Part shown: piece by piece, positions 10,540 to 21,169 of the stretch
Layout: each line of letters starts with the position of its first letter
How positions within the stretch are numbered: position 1 is the stretch's first letter
Assembly (NCBI RefSeq): GCF_002288925.2
Contig: NW_022098072.1
Coordinates: 20,746,489-20,810,488, forward strand
DNA length: 64,000 nt
Reading direction: 5' to 3'
From: Delphinapterus leucas
Taxonomy: Eukaryota; Chordata; Mammalia; Artiodactyla; Monodontidae
Position numbers and translations under genes: made by a program
Notes under the pieces: model-generated
What the model was told of the DNA's origin: nothing
The model's database searches: none
What the model saw: the letters and a program-made list of their open reading frames with translations, nothing else

Positions 10540-10990
10540 CTCCAGTGCGGCGCGAGGCTGCCTCGTTCCCGCCCACGAGCGAAGGCCTGACCAGTGGGTT
10601 TGGGAGCTGACGCCATGTCACAGGCGGGAGGTTGGGACCTGGAGTATTTTTACAAATGCGAGGCTACGGAGAACAAAACCGCTTGGCCCCCAGCCAGTTA
10701 GTCTAAGTCGGTTGGGAGACGGAGGGAGCAGGAAAGCGTTATATCATCCTTCCTTCTTTGAACCGCATCGTAAATCTGCCAGACAGGAAACGGGGATCTG
10801 GAGGGGAGGGGCGACGTGGGGGTAGCCAGCGAGGCCGGAGCGGGGCCACGTTACCAGCGCCCCGGGCGCCTGGCTCAGGAGGGGCCCCGCCCGCGGGGGA
10901 GCAGACGCACGCGGAGGAGGACGCTGGGGGAGGGGAGGGGCCGGCACGAGGGCGCCGCGGGGGCGTGGAAAGCTTCCTGGGTCAGGTCGG
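10540..10990. promoter_or_regulatory. CpG-rich segment, candidate orphan CpG island
   Basis: By eye, about 23 CpG dinucleotides fall in roughly 190 bases (10,788-10,972), far denser than anywhere else in the window and with high GC. A GC-box-like 'ccccgcccgcgg' is at about 10,885-10,896 and a G-run cluster is near 10,926-10,941. No TATA box, ORF with recognisable function or repeat explains it. In mammals such segments usually mark promoters or enhancers kept unmethylated in the germline. Direction and any transcript are unknown. Confidence 0.55.
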
Positions 10991-11432
10991 AGGGGGAGGG
11001 CTGTTTGTGCCTGAGGGTTTCTGGGCGCCCTTCAGGTCCTCCACTTAAACCTACTTTTGTAGAGGTTTAGAGCTGGAAGGGATTTTAGAGACCCTTTAAG
11101 GCGGATGTTGAGGGCAACAGAGGAAAAATAAATTACCTGAAGCCACACAGCTAATGAGACCTGGCAGTGGTGCCAGGGGTCTTCTGACTCCTAAGTTGGC
11201 TGTCCACTAGCTCCCCTTCTTGGTGCTGTCCTTTGGCTTTTATGGAGACACAGCAGAGTGAAGGTAAGGCAGAATGTACAAATGCATTTGGGTGAAATGA
11301 CACATTAATTCAATTCACATTAAGAGGTAAATAATTGATGTTTAATACTTTACTGAGGAGAGATTTTGATGAGGAGGCCCCCGAGCTCTGTGGTGGAGCA
11401 CTTCTGACCATCACGGTGGGGAGGCATCGTCT
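10991..11432. other. unique sequence with an old repeat-like part
   Basis: 11,055-11,210 ('tagagctggaagggattt' through 'agccacacagctaatgagac') resembles an ancient mammalian interspersed repeat related to MIR, but assignment is uncertain. A similar start occurs near 57,165. The rest is unassigned. Confidence 0.4.
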
Positions 11433-12024
11433 TGCTGCTGACCAGGGTTCTTGGCCTTCCCAAATCAATAGAAATTGATAAGAGACCAGACAAGATATTC
11501 AGGCAAGGATTCCTCGGGGTTCCTGCTGTAGCAGGAGGGAGCGAAAACAGGTAACAGGTTCCCTTGCTAGCTCCCTGAGGGGGGACCAGCTGGTTCCTTA
11601 TAAGGGAGTTCCAGGGGTTGGACCAGAGGGGTGGCTTAGGTGACTTGCCTACCCGTTTGGTGGTGTTGTGTGCATGGGGCAGGCACGGTACCCTGCTTTT
11701 GCTCCCGGCTTTTCAAAGTGGCAGTTGGGTTCTTGGTCTTTTTGTATCTTGTTGTCCATAATTTGCTCCAAATGAGCATGCATACAGCTGTTTTTAGTCC
11801 CCATATAGTTTCTTTGTATTTTGTTGCTTGAGGAGACGTGTGTCCAGGTGCAAGTACTGCAGCAAAGGGTCCCAGATCCCAGGTCCCAGCCTGTCTCGAT
11901 CTGTTCGTGATCAATTTAAGGCCATTCCAGCCTTTGTGTTTCTGGAGGGCATAGGTGGGAGGAAGCTGAGACCTGTGATGTCTCTGAAGTAGAATCAGTT
12001 TCCTCCCAGGGAGGAATGATAACA
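11433..12024 (-). mobile_element. probable ERV solo LTR
   Basis: Read on the minus strand, it begins 'tgttatcattcctccctgg' (TGTTA start), has a TATA-like 'cccttataagg' (plus coordinates about 11,597-11,605) and ends near 'gaaccctggtcagca', with a 'caatttctattgattt' block just before. This TG...CA layout and length of about 590 bp fit a retroviral LTR. No internal viral genes are adjacent and no clear 4-6 bp duplication remains, so it is an old solo LTR of an unidentified ERV family. Confidence 0.5.
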
Positions 12025-12289
12025 GGAAATCTAGCTAATGACCACCCATATTCATAAATTTTGCAACATTTCTCTATAAAGATCTAGATACCAGCCTTAG
12101 AAGTACAATTACTGTTGGATTAAACTTATGCTCACCCATGAAATCACAGAAACGCCTGTTTTCCACCTGTTCCTTCCCCTCCCACAACACTCCTGAGGCT
12201 GCCTCTCAAATGAGGAATCCAACAGATGAGAATAGTATAAGCTCTTCCTACGCACTACAGGACCCTAAATTAAGTTAAATAATAGCCAT

Positions 12290-12490
12290 AGCCAACATTT
12301 ATTTATTTATGTTTTGGCCAAGTGCTTCACAAGCATTACCTCATGTCATCTTGATAACTACTATTGTCATCATCCCCACTTCACGATGAGGATATTGAAG
12401 CTCAGAGAGGTTAAGTAATTTGCCCAAAGTAACCCAGGTAGGGCCAAGACTTGACCCAAGGCAGACTTATTCTGCAGCCTATGTTTCAAC
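12290..12490 (-). repeat. MIR SINE fragment
   Basis: Clear antisense MIR: 'agccaacatttatttatt', 'agtgcttcacaagcattacc', 'cttcacgatgaggatattg', 'gctcagagaggttaagtaat' and 'ttgcccaaagtaaccc'. Nearly the full 3' two-thirds of the element. Confidence 0.85.
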
Positions 12491-13289
12491 TACCCCAGAC
12501 TGCTTCCACGGGTAGAAACAAAATTTTTTGGCATATAGAGGGAGGTAAATAGAATTTTATCCAATAACAAGAATGAGGCCCACACTGTTTATTACCCAGG
12601 CTAGAGGATACCAAATGGTGAGGAGTATCAGGCCCTGGAGAGTGTCTGGCTGAGAGCAGAAGTTAGGCTGGGATTGCCATGTTCTACGCCCTGTGCCTGG
12701 TGTTTGGCGTACATTTCTGCTTTTCTGGGCAAATAGCCTAAATAACTCCTTCACTTCTCTTTGGTGGAGCCTTGAGCCATCAGTACCATATCACCTCCAC
12801 TCCATTTTTGTCTCATATCTGTCACCCAGCCCATTTCCATGGCCTAAACCTGCAATTATTTGGTGTCTGCTGAATGCAAATGAAGCTGATTCTTGATACC
12901 CAGTGGCAGTTGATTTAGGCTCTTAGTTATTCCCTCTTCTCCTTCTGTTACTTCTTTTCTGCTACTTTAGAAATTTTATCACCTCCACCAGGAAGCACAC
13001 AAGTGGAAGGAAAGCATGCTCATTGTTAGTCTTTTGTTGTCAGCTAACTCTTAGTTAGTAGTTACCACTAGAAAAAGACTAGTGGGGAAGAAGTCTGAGG
13101 CTTGTAGATTACACTTTTGCCTGTGCATTCCCTGTAATCTGATAGCCTAGTTAATGTCTAAACTTTTTTCTTAGTTGGGCCTTGGCTGTGTTTCTTGAAT
13201 TATCTGTCATCTTTCACCCATGGCCCACCCTTGGTCAAATTCTGTGATTGAGGAATATGGACAGCGCTAGGTTTTCACTGTCTCTCATT
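12491..13289. other. unique sequence
   Basis: No repeat or gene recognised. Only short ORFs (63-68 codons) on both strands. Confidence 0.45.
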
Positions 13290-13375
13290 TAATGAATTAA
13301 TGCATGTAAGGTCCTAGGACATTTCCTCACCCACAGTAAACCCTCAATAATTGTTGGTTATAATTATCGTTGACA
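13290..13375 (+). repeat. MIR/L2-like 3' tail
   Basis: 'atttaatgaattaatgcatg', 'taaggtcctaggac' and 'agtaaaccctcaataattg' resemble the 3' tail shared by MIR and L2. A short fragment. Confidence 0.4.
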
Positions 13376-13459
13376 TTATAACATATTGTTTGAAAAATAA
13401 TACTCAACATCCAAGGCATCAATTATTTTTGTTATCCTAAGATTTTTACTATAGCAACT

Positions 13460-13507
13460 GAGATTGAGTTTTATTATTATTTTTTTTTTTTTTGAGATTG
13501 AGTTTTA
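13460..13507 (-). repeat. T-tract flanked by 14-bp direct repeats
   Basis: The 14-mer 'gagattgagtttta' occurs at 13,460-13,473 and again at 13,494-13,507, separated by 20 bases that are all T except for two As. This looks like a target-site duplication around an antisense poly(A) tail with no body: an extreme 5' truncation by L1-type target-primed reverse transcription. A replication-slippage duplication is the alternative. Confidence 0.6.
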
Positions 13508-13589
13508 AAGCAAAGGTTCCTCAAGGGCAGGAACCAAGGATGATAAAATAGAGCAGTACTAGTTATAAACTCCTTAGGGGGTGACTTCT

Positions 13590-15004
13590 GCTTCTAGACA
13601 CGATGGACTAGCTTGTAGCAGACCAATCCTCCCTACGAGAACAATTAGAAATACCTAGATTTAAAAAAAACTGTAAAATATCTATTTGGAAGCATTGGAG
13701 AGCTACAAAGACAGGGTCTAAGATGGTAGAGAAAAAGGAAACACAGAGAGGTGAGTGGCTCAACATACTGCTGCTTTCTCCACAAAGCATTTGCAGTTCT
13801 GAATGAGTACAGAGATGCCGAGCAGCTGAACAGGGTTGTTGGCAATTTCACAGGGCTAAGGAAACAAAGATTGGGATTTAAGTCTTTCCAAAAGGAGGGG
13901 TTCTAGTAAACATCCCAGTCTTTTAGCTGGAAACCTTGAAGGCTATATCCTGGTAGTAAAGCTAGCCTGAAAATAGACTAGCACTCACAGAGACTAAAAC
14001 TCAGATCTGAATCAATTCAATCTCAGAATAGATTAAGGAGATATTCTCCTAGCTAACTGCCTGCCAGAAACCAAGTAAATCCTCTTTGGAGGAAGCTAAC
14101 ATCATCCAGAGCCTCAAATTATCACTACAATTTTTCATGCACAGTATGTGCTTTAAAAAATACCAGGCATACAAGAAGATAGGACCAAATAACTGAAAAC
14201 TAAGAGAAAAAAATGATATAATTTAAACATATATGTTGAATTTCTTTTAAAAAGAATCAAATAAGAATTCTAGGACTGAAATTAAGAACTTATGGAAGGG
14301 TTTAAAAGCAGATTACACACAACTGAAGAGATAATTCATGAACTTGAATATAAGCCAGAAAAAATATGCAGACCTCTCTCTAATTACAAGATAAAAAGTT
14401 TATGAAATATAGACAAGAGCCTACGATATATATGGAACCCAGCGTAAACTTTGTATAATTAGAGTCCTGGAAGGAAAGGAGAGAGATAATGTAGCATAAA
14501 TAAGATTTTAAGAGAAAATTATCTGAGAATTTAAAAACTGACAAAAAACATAACGCCACAGATTCAAAAGGTGCTACAAACCCCAAGCAGGCAAATACAA
14601 AGAAAGTCATAACTAGGCACGTTATAGTAACTGAAAACAACCAAAGAAAAAACTGTAAAAGCAGCCTATGTTAAAAAACAAACAAACAACAAGAAAGCTA
14701 CGCTTTGCTTAGAGACACAATAAGAAGATAGCCAATTTTGAACAAAAACAATGGAAGCTAAAAAAATAATAAAATGACATTTTTAAAAGGCTAAAAAAAC
14801 CCCTGCTAACCCAGAATTCTATAACTAGAGAAAGTATCATTCAAAAACGAAAGTGAAATAAAGACATTTTCAGCCAAACAAAAACTGAGATGGTTTCTAG
14901 CTAGCTGACAGACACCAAAGGAAAAAGTAAGCAGAGTTTTTTAGGTAGAAGGAAAAGAATCCCAGAAGGAATCAAGAAAATGCAAAAAGGAATATCGCAT
15001 TTTA
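13590..15004 (+). mobile_element. decayed L1M LINE, ORF1 region
   Basis: From about 14,380 the sequence follows the L1 ORF1 3' half: 'gagtcctggaaggaaagg', 'gagaattatctgag'-like text, 'accccaagcaggcaaata', 'cacgttatagtaactg', 'aacaatggaagctaa' and 'taaagacattttcagcc'. All frames are closed by stops and indels. It is probably the 5' part of the same L1M whose ORF2 resumes at 15,890. 13,590-14,380 is A-rich and probably the upstream part, less securely assigned. Confidence 0.65.
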
Positions 15005-15889
15005 TATGTGTGTGTGTATATATATATACCACATCTTCTTTATACATTTATCTGTTAGTGGACATTTAGGTTGTTTCCATGTCTTGGCATTGTATATAGT
15101 GCTGCTATGAATATTGAGGTGCGAATTAGAGTTTTCTCTGGATATATGCCCAGGAGTGGGATTGCTGGGTCATATGGTAACTCTTGTTTTTTTCAGTAGT
15201 TTTTTAAGAAACCTCCATACTGTTCTCCTAATGGCTGCACCAATTTACATTTCCACCAACAATGCAGGAGGGTTCCCTTTTCTCCACACCCTATTCAGCA
15301 CTTATTATTTGTTGACTTTTTAATAATGGCCATTCTTACTGGTGTGAGGTGATACATCAATGTGGTTTTGATTTGCCTTTCTCTAAGTTAACGATGTTGA
15401 ACATCTTTTCATGTGCCTGTTGGCCATCTGTATGTCTTCTTTGGAGAAATGTCTATTTAAGTCTTCTGCCCATTTTTTGGTTGGGTTATTTGGTTTTTTT
15501 TTTTTTAATATTGAGCTGTATGAACTGTTTGTATATTTTGGAAATTAACCCCTTGTCAGTGCACTGTTTGCAAATATTTTCTCCCATTCCATAGGTTGTC
15601 TTTTTGTTTTGTTTATGGTCTCCTTTGCTGCACAAAAGCTTTTAAGTTTAATTAGGTACCATTTGTTTACTTTTGTTTTTGTTTCCATTACTCTAGGAGG
15701 TGGGTCCAAAAAAATATTGCGGCAATTTATGTCAAAGAGTGTCCTGCCTATGTTTTCCTCTAGGAGTTTTATAGTATCCAATCTTGCATTTAGGTCTTAA
15801 TCCATTTTGAGTTTATTTTTGTATATGGTGTTAGAGAATGTTCTGATTTCATTCTTTTACATGTAGCTGTCCAGTTTTCCCAGCACCAT
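15005..15889 (-). mobile_element. L1 ORF2 3' fragment inserted in L1M
   Basis: Complement of the L1 ORF2 C-terminal half. A minus-strand frame at 15,545-15,781 encodes recognisable ORF2 sequence (motifs '[16 protein letters not shown]' and '[19 protein letters not shown]'). The left end is at a TG/TA microsatellite (15,006-15,028), in the ORF2 position where other copies also carry one, and there is no 3' UTR or poly(A). So it is truncated at both ends and is not a simple retrotransposition product. Confidence 0.85.
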
Positions 15890-16672
15890 TAAGTGATACA
15901 CTTCTAAATGATCTGTGGATCAAAGAAAAAGAGAAAGTATTTTAACTAAATGATAATATAATATAACATGTATTATATATAATCAAAACATGTATATAAC
16001 CAAAACATAAGGGATTCTGTTGAAGCTGTGCTTGGGAGTTGGGGGCAGCCATTTATAGCATGAAAAGATATGTTAAAAAAGAAGAAAGGCTGAAAATCAG
16101 TTATGTAGGAATCTATCCCAAGAAATTAGGGGGGAAAAACTCAGCAGATTAAACCCAAGAAGGTAGAAGAACATAATAAAGATAAAAGCCAAAAATTAAT
16201 AAAATAGTAAACAAATGTATAGTGAGAGAGTCAACAAAGCCAAAAGTTTGTTCTATAATACAAAAAGATCAATAATGTTGATAAACCTCTGGCAAGAAAA
16301 ATCTAGAAAAAAGAGAGCAAACAAAGTATTAACATCAGGAATGAAAAAGAGCACCTCAGCACAGATCGTACAGATATTTAGAAGAGAATATGAGGAGGTG
16401 ATAAATAAGTTTCTGCCAAAAACTTAGAAAATATGAAATGGATAAATTCTTCAGAAAGACACTGTACTAAAGCTGAGACAAGGAAAAACAGAAATCTAAA
16501 TAGTCCTATATATATTGAATCTATAATTTAAAACCTGCCCTCAGGGAAAACTCCAGGCCCAGATGGCTTCATCAATGAATTCTTCAAGTATTTTGGGAAG
16601 AAATAGTAGCAATCTTACATAAACCATAAACTCTCCTAGAGAATAAAGAAGGAATGGTTACTACCTTGTTTT

Positions 16673-16883
16673 TTTGTATTTTTGTTTTTTTGCGGTACGC
16701 GAGCCCCTCACTGTTGTGGCCTCTCCCGTTGCGGAGCACAGGCTCCGGACGCGCAGGCTCAGCAGCCATGGCTCACGGGCCCAGCTGCTCTGTGGCATGT
16801 GGGGTCTTCCCGGACCGGGACACGAACCCGTGTCCCCTGCATCGGCAGGCGGACTCTCAACCACTGCGCCACCAGGGAAGCCC
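16673..16883 (-). mobile_element. CHR-2-like tRNA-derived SINE
   Basis: Reverse-oriented ~210-bp SINE inserted in the L1M reverse transcriptase region. The 11-bp target-site duplication 'taccttgtttt' is at 16,662-16,672 and 16,884-16,894. The antisense A-tail (T-rich, with 'gta' interruption) is on the left. Full-length body. Confidence 0.95.
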
Positions 16884-17093
16884 TACCTTGTTTTATGAAG
16901 CCAGCTTAACCTTGATACACAATCCTGGTAAAGGTATTACAGGAAAGGAATATTACAAACCAAACTCTCTTACAAACATAGATGCAAATATCCTATTCAA
17001 AATATTAACCTAAAATATATGAAAAATTATCACAACCAATTGGAGTTTACTCCAAGAATATAAGGAAAGTTTAACATTCAAAGCTCAGTTAAT

Positions 17094-17430
17094 GGGACTT
17101 CCCTGGTGGCACAGTGGGTAAGAATCCCCCTGCCAATGTAGGGGACACGGGTTCAAGCCCTGGTCCTGGAAGATCCCACATGCCACAGAGCAACTGAGCC
17201 CGTGTGCCACAACTACTGAGCGTGTGCTCTAGAGCCTGGGAGCCACAATTACTACTGAAGCCTGTGTGCCTAGAGCCCGTGTTCCGCAACAAGAGAAGAC
17301 ACCACAATGAGAAGTCCATGCACCACGTCAAAGAGTAGCCCCCACTCACTGCAACTAGAGAAAGCCCGTGTGCAGTAACGAACACCCAACGCAGCCATAA
17401 ATAAATAAACAAGCAAATTTATTTTAAAAA
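17094..17430 (+). mobile_element. long CHR-1-like SINE
   Basis: Begins 'gggacttccctggtggcac' (tRNA-like head) and continues for about 310 bp with a different, longer body than the 200-bp copies ('cacaactactgagcgtgtgc', 'caacaagagaagacacca', 'cactgcaactagagaaagc'), ending in an A/T tail 'aaataaataaacaagcaa'. Same family as the copies at 20,248 and 55,576. Older than CHR-2-like copies by divergence. Confidence 0.85.
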
Positions 17431-18069
17431 CTCTAATTCTGGCAGATACCATTTTAATCAAGTGATCAAGGTTAGCATTACCAATAATAAGAGGTATCAT
17501 GTACCCCCTGATGTGATGCACTGGGAAGAGCACATCATCTCTGTAGTATATTTCTCAAAAATGCAAAAATCTCAAAGTAAGAGACTCTCAAAGATTAGAG
17601 CGGACTGAGGAGACATGACAACTAAAAGTAATATGGGATCCTGGAACAGAAAAAGAACATTATTTGAAAAACTAGAAAAATCTGAATAAAATATGTAGTA
17701 TAGTTAAGAGTATTGTACTAGCTTTAATTATTTAGGTTTTTTTGCGGTAAGCGGGCCTCTCACCGTTGTGGCCTCTCCCGTTGCGGAACACAGGCTCCGG
17801 ACACGCAGGCTCAGCGGCCATGGCTCACGGGCCCAGCCGCTCCACGGCATGTGGGATCTTCCCGGACGGGGGCACGAACCCGTGTCCCCTGTATCGGCAG
17901 GCGGACTCTCAACCACTGCGCCACCAGGGAAGCCCAATTATTTAGTTTTGATAATTGTCCCATGGTTATATAAAATGAGCATTAGGGGCAGCTGGGTGCA
18001 AGGTATATGGGAACTCTGTACTATTTTTGCAGCTCTTCTGTAAATCTAAAATTATTTCAAAATAAAAAG
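17431..18069 (+). mobile_element. old LINE 3'-end-like sequence (interrupted)
   Basis: Excluding the SINE at 17,736-17,935, the text includes 'atatgggatcctggaacag', 'ggttatataaaatgagcatt', 'gggaactctgtactatttt' and ends 'ttatttcaaaataaaaag', which I associate with 3' ends of old L1M/L1ME elements. It separates two parts of L1M ORF2 whose ends share a similar 'ttaatg' sequence (17,081-17,093 and 18,073-18,089). Family assignment is from memory. Confidence 0.5.
17736..17935 (-). mobile_element. CHR-2-like tRNA-derived SINE
   Basis: Reverse-oriented 200-bp copy with a short T-tract at its left. Flanked by 'aattatttag' at 17,726-17,735 and 17,936-17,945 (10-bp target-site duplication). Inserted within an older LINE 3' end that is itself within L1M. 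Confidence 0.95.
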
Positions 18070-19400
18070 CTAAGATAATTCAATTAATGTAATTTACTGC
18101 ATGAACAGAATAAAGGGGGAAATCTCATGATCATCTTAATAGATAACAGAAAAAACATTTAAATAAAATTCAACATTCATTCATTATTTTTAAAACATTC
18201 TTAGCAAACTAGAAATATAAGGAACTTCCATAATCCTGTAAAGGGCACCCATAGATAACCCTATAGCAAACATCATATCCCCCCTAATTTGGAAATGAGA
18301 CAAAGATGTCTGTTATCACATCTATTCAACATTGGACTAGAGGTTCACAGCTAGTGAATAGGGCAAGAAAAAGAAATAAGGTATGAAGATGAAAAAGGAA
18401 GAAACAAAACTGCCATTATTCATCAGTATCATGGATAATATATAGAAATATATATGAATATGTATGTATATACATATTATTTATATAGATATAGCTATAG
18501 AGAGAAGATCCAAAAGAACCTATAGACTATAAAGTAGTAAATGAGCTTAACAAGCTAACTGGATGCAAGATCAATATAAAAAAATCAATCGTATTTCCAT
18601 ATGCCAGAAATAGTCAGAAAATTAAATTTTTAAATAATGTTACAGCATTGCAATAACAGCATAAAAAAACTATACATCTCTAGGGGAATAAATCCAATGG
18701 AAGATGTGCAACACCTTTGTGCAGAAAGAATAACATGTCATTGAGCTAAGTTAAAGAAAACCCAACTAAATATTCAGGGATTAGAGCGCTCAGTATTGCA
18801 CAGATGCTCTCCCAAATAATCGACAGATTCAGTGTGGTCCCATTCAAATTCCAAGAAATTGATAAACTGATTCTAAAATTTATATGACAATGCAAAAGGC
18901 CAAGAATGTCAAGATAATCTCAAAGAAGGACAACATTGGAGAACTTGCACCAGAGGTTGTCTGGATTTATTTTAAAGCTACAATAATTGAGACAGTGTGG
19001 TATGGTGCTAAACAGATGTTTGATTAAGATGAAGTGGTGATGCAGATCAGTGAGGCAAAGGCAATCTTTTCAAAATCATACTGGGTCATTTGGGTATCCA
19101 TACCCAGGAAGAAAATGAACCTTAATAGCTACCTCACACCATCCACTAAAACTAATTCTAGGTGGACTGTAGGTTTAAATGTGATAGGTAAAAATTTATA
19201 GCAACTAGAAGAAACATAGATATCTTCATTATTTGAGGTAGGCAACTATTAAAAAGACACAAAAGCACTAATCTTAAAGCAAAAGGTTGATAAGCTAGAT
19301 TACTCTAAAATTTAAAACTTTCTAAAATCAAAATACATCATTAAAGGTGTGTGTGATTCCATTTATATAAAGTTTAAAAACAAGCAAAATGAATCGATGG

Positions 19401-19882
19401 TGTTATGGTCTGTGGTAGGCCAAATAGCACCCCTCCAAAAGACATCTACATCCTTGTCCCCTAAACTTGAGACTATATTACCTTTTATGGTAAAAGTGAT
19501 TTTGTGGATGTGATTTAATTATGGATTCTGATATAGGGAGATTATCCTTGATTTTCCAGGTGAGCTCAGTCTAATTATAAGGGTCCTAGTAAGAGGGAGC
19601 AGGAGAGGCAGAGTCAGAGCTATGATGCTGGATTTGAAGATGTAGGAAACGGGCCATAAGTCAGGTCAGGAAGTGCAGGTGGCCCCTAGAAGCTGGAAAA
19701 GGGAAGGAAACAGATTTTCCTCTAGAAGCCTCTGGAAGGAACCAGCCCTTCAGACACCTTGATTTTAGCCCAGTGAGACTGATTTCGGATTTCTGTTCTC
19801 CAGAGCTATAAGAGAATAAATAGGTGTTGTGTTAAAGCCACTAAGTTTGTGGTAATTTGTTACAGTAACAGTAGGAGACTAG
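19401..19882 (+). mobile_element. MLT1-like solo LTR (ERVL-MaLR)
   Basis: Begins 'tgttatggtctgtggtagg' and follows the LTR order: 'gggagattatccttgattt', 'ataagggtcctagtaagag', 'ggcccctagaagctgg', 'cttgattttagcccagtgag', 'gagaataaataggtgttg' and 'ccactaagtttgtggtaatt'. It splits the 3' UTR of the plus-strand L1M. Same LTR type as 4105-4546 but inserted independently. Non-coding. Confidence 0.85.
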
Positions 19883-20247
19883 CGGCCGGAACACCGGTTA
19901 CCTCTAGGAAGGAGAGGAGGTGTCATGTCGGGAAGAGGCACAGGTAGCTTTTAGGGAGCTGATAATGTTCTATTTCTTGATCTGGGTGGTGGTTACATAA
20001 GCATAGTTATATTGTGAAAATTTATGATGTGTACACATTTCCGAATAGAAATTATAATTCAATAAAAATATATATATTGAAAAAACCCAAAAACTCCTTA
20101 TGGGGAAAGTATTTCACATTCTCCCACTACATTCAGCACAGATCTTTGCTAAGAAGAGGCATTCGGTGTCTGTCTGCTGAGAGAACTGCTGAGCAGAAGC
20201 CTAATTCCCAGATATTACTTAAGGACATCACTAGCAGGAGCATATAT

Positions 20248-20606
20248 ATATATATATATATTTAAAATTTTATTTATTTATATTTTTGGCTGCGTTGGGT
20301 CTTCGTTGCTGCACACGGGCTTCCTCTAGTTGCGGCGAGCGGGGCCTACTCTTCATTGCGGTGTGCAGGCTTCTCATTGCAGTGGCTTCTCTTGTCGCAG
20401 AGCACGGACCCTAGGCACACAGGCTTCAGTAGTTGTGGCACACGGGCTCAGTGGTTGTGGCTCGCGGGCTCTAGAGTGCAGACTCAGTAGTTGTGGCGCA
20501 TGGGCTTAGTTGCTTCACGGCATGTGGGATATTCCGGGACCAGGGCTTGTCCCCTGCATTGCATTGGCAGGCGGATTCTTAACTACTGCGCCACCAGGGA
20601 AGTCCT
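20248..20606 (-). mobile_element. long CHR-1-like SINE
   Basis: Reverse-oriented ~350-bp SINE: A/T-rich tail at the left ('ttttatttatttatattttt'), then 'ggctgcgttgggtcttcgtt', ending with the complement of the tRNA-like head ('ccaccagggaagtcct'). A 12-bp target-site duplication, 'aggagcatatat', lies at 20,236-20,247 and 20,607-20,618. The left copy has grown into a TA run. Confidence 0.93.
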
Positions 20607-20618
20607 AGGAGCATATAT

Positions 20619-21169
20619 TTAATTTTATGGAAAGAGGAGGCCTGTGCTCAAGTTAGAACATAGCCTTCACTTGTCTTACCTGTAAGGATAATCCTCCCTC
20701 CTTGAGAAATTTATTTTTTCCAACATCCTAATTTTCAATCAATATATGAAAGATTTTTACAACAGGAAGATTTAACTTACAGACCTCATGCCAAGTGGTG
20801 ATACAAGATTAAAATAATAAATCATTTTTTTTAAGTTTTAGATAAATTTGAAGGTGTTAGATCCATAATTGGCTATTAAAGAGAAGCAGGACGCTTGGAG
20901 TATGGCTCTGGCCTTTAAAGCTGACCCCTGTGAGGACAGCCATGTGCTTCTACTGCGGTGGACCTTGGGTCTGACTCAGTGTCACCATTTTTAGGTTATT
21001 AAAAGGCAGCAGGTCTGGTTCAGAAGCATAGGCTTTTCAGCTACCAGTTGAAGGCTCTGAGGATCCACGCATCAGCCTCGTAACTATTCAATTAGTAACA
21101 CTGTGTCTGCATGTGGGAGCGGCCAAGGTCATAAAACTTAACATGAGCTGGGAGCTGGTGACCTGGTAG
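20619..21169. other. unique sequence
   Basis: No gene or repeat recognised in about 550 bases. Confidence 0.45.

Larger units (their letters stand above)
15890..20090 (+). mobile_element. decayed L1M LINE, ORF2 and 3' UTR, multiply interrupted
   Basis: Resumes with 'ctaaatgatctgtggatc', then the start of the reverse transcriptase region ('ccaggcccagatggcttca', 16,553-16,571, encoding the PGPDGF-type motif), 'aggaacttccataatcctg', 'gagacaaagatgtctgtta' and the ORF2 C-terminal part, then a 3' UTR ('gattccatttatataaag', about 19,346) ending near 20,060-20,090 ('cacatttccgaatagaaa' then A-rich). Blocks at 16,673-16,883, 17,094-18,069 and 19,401-19,882 are later insertions. No frame remains open for more than about 70 codons. 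This is a mammalian-age element. Confidence 0.8.
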
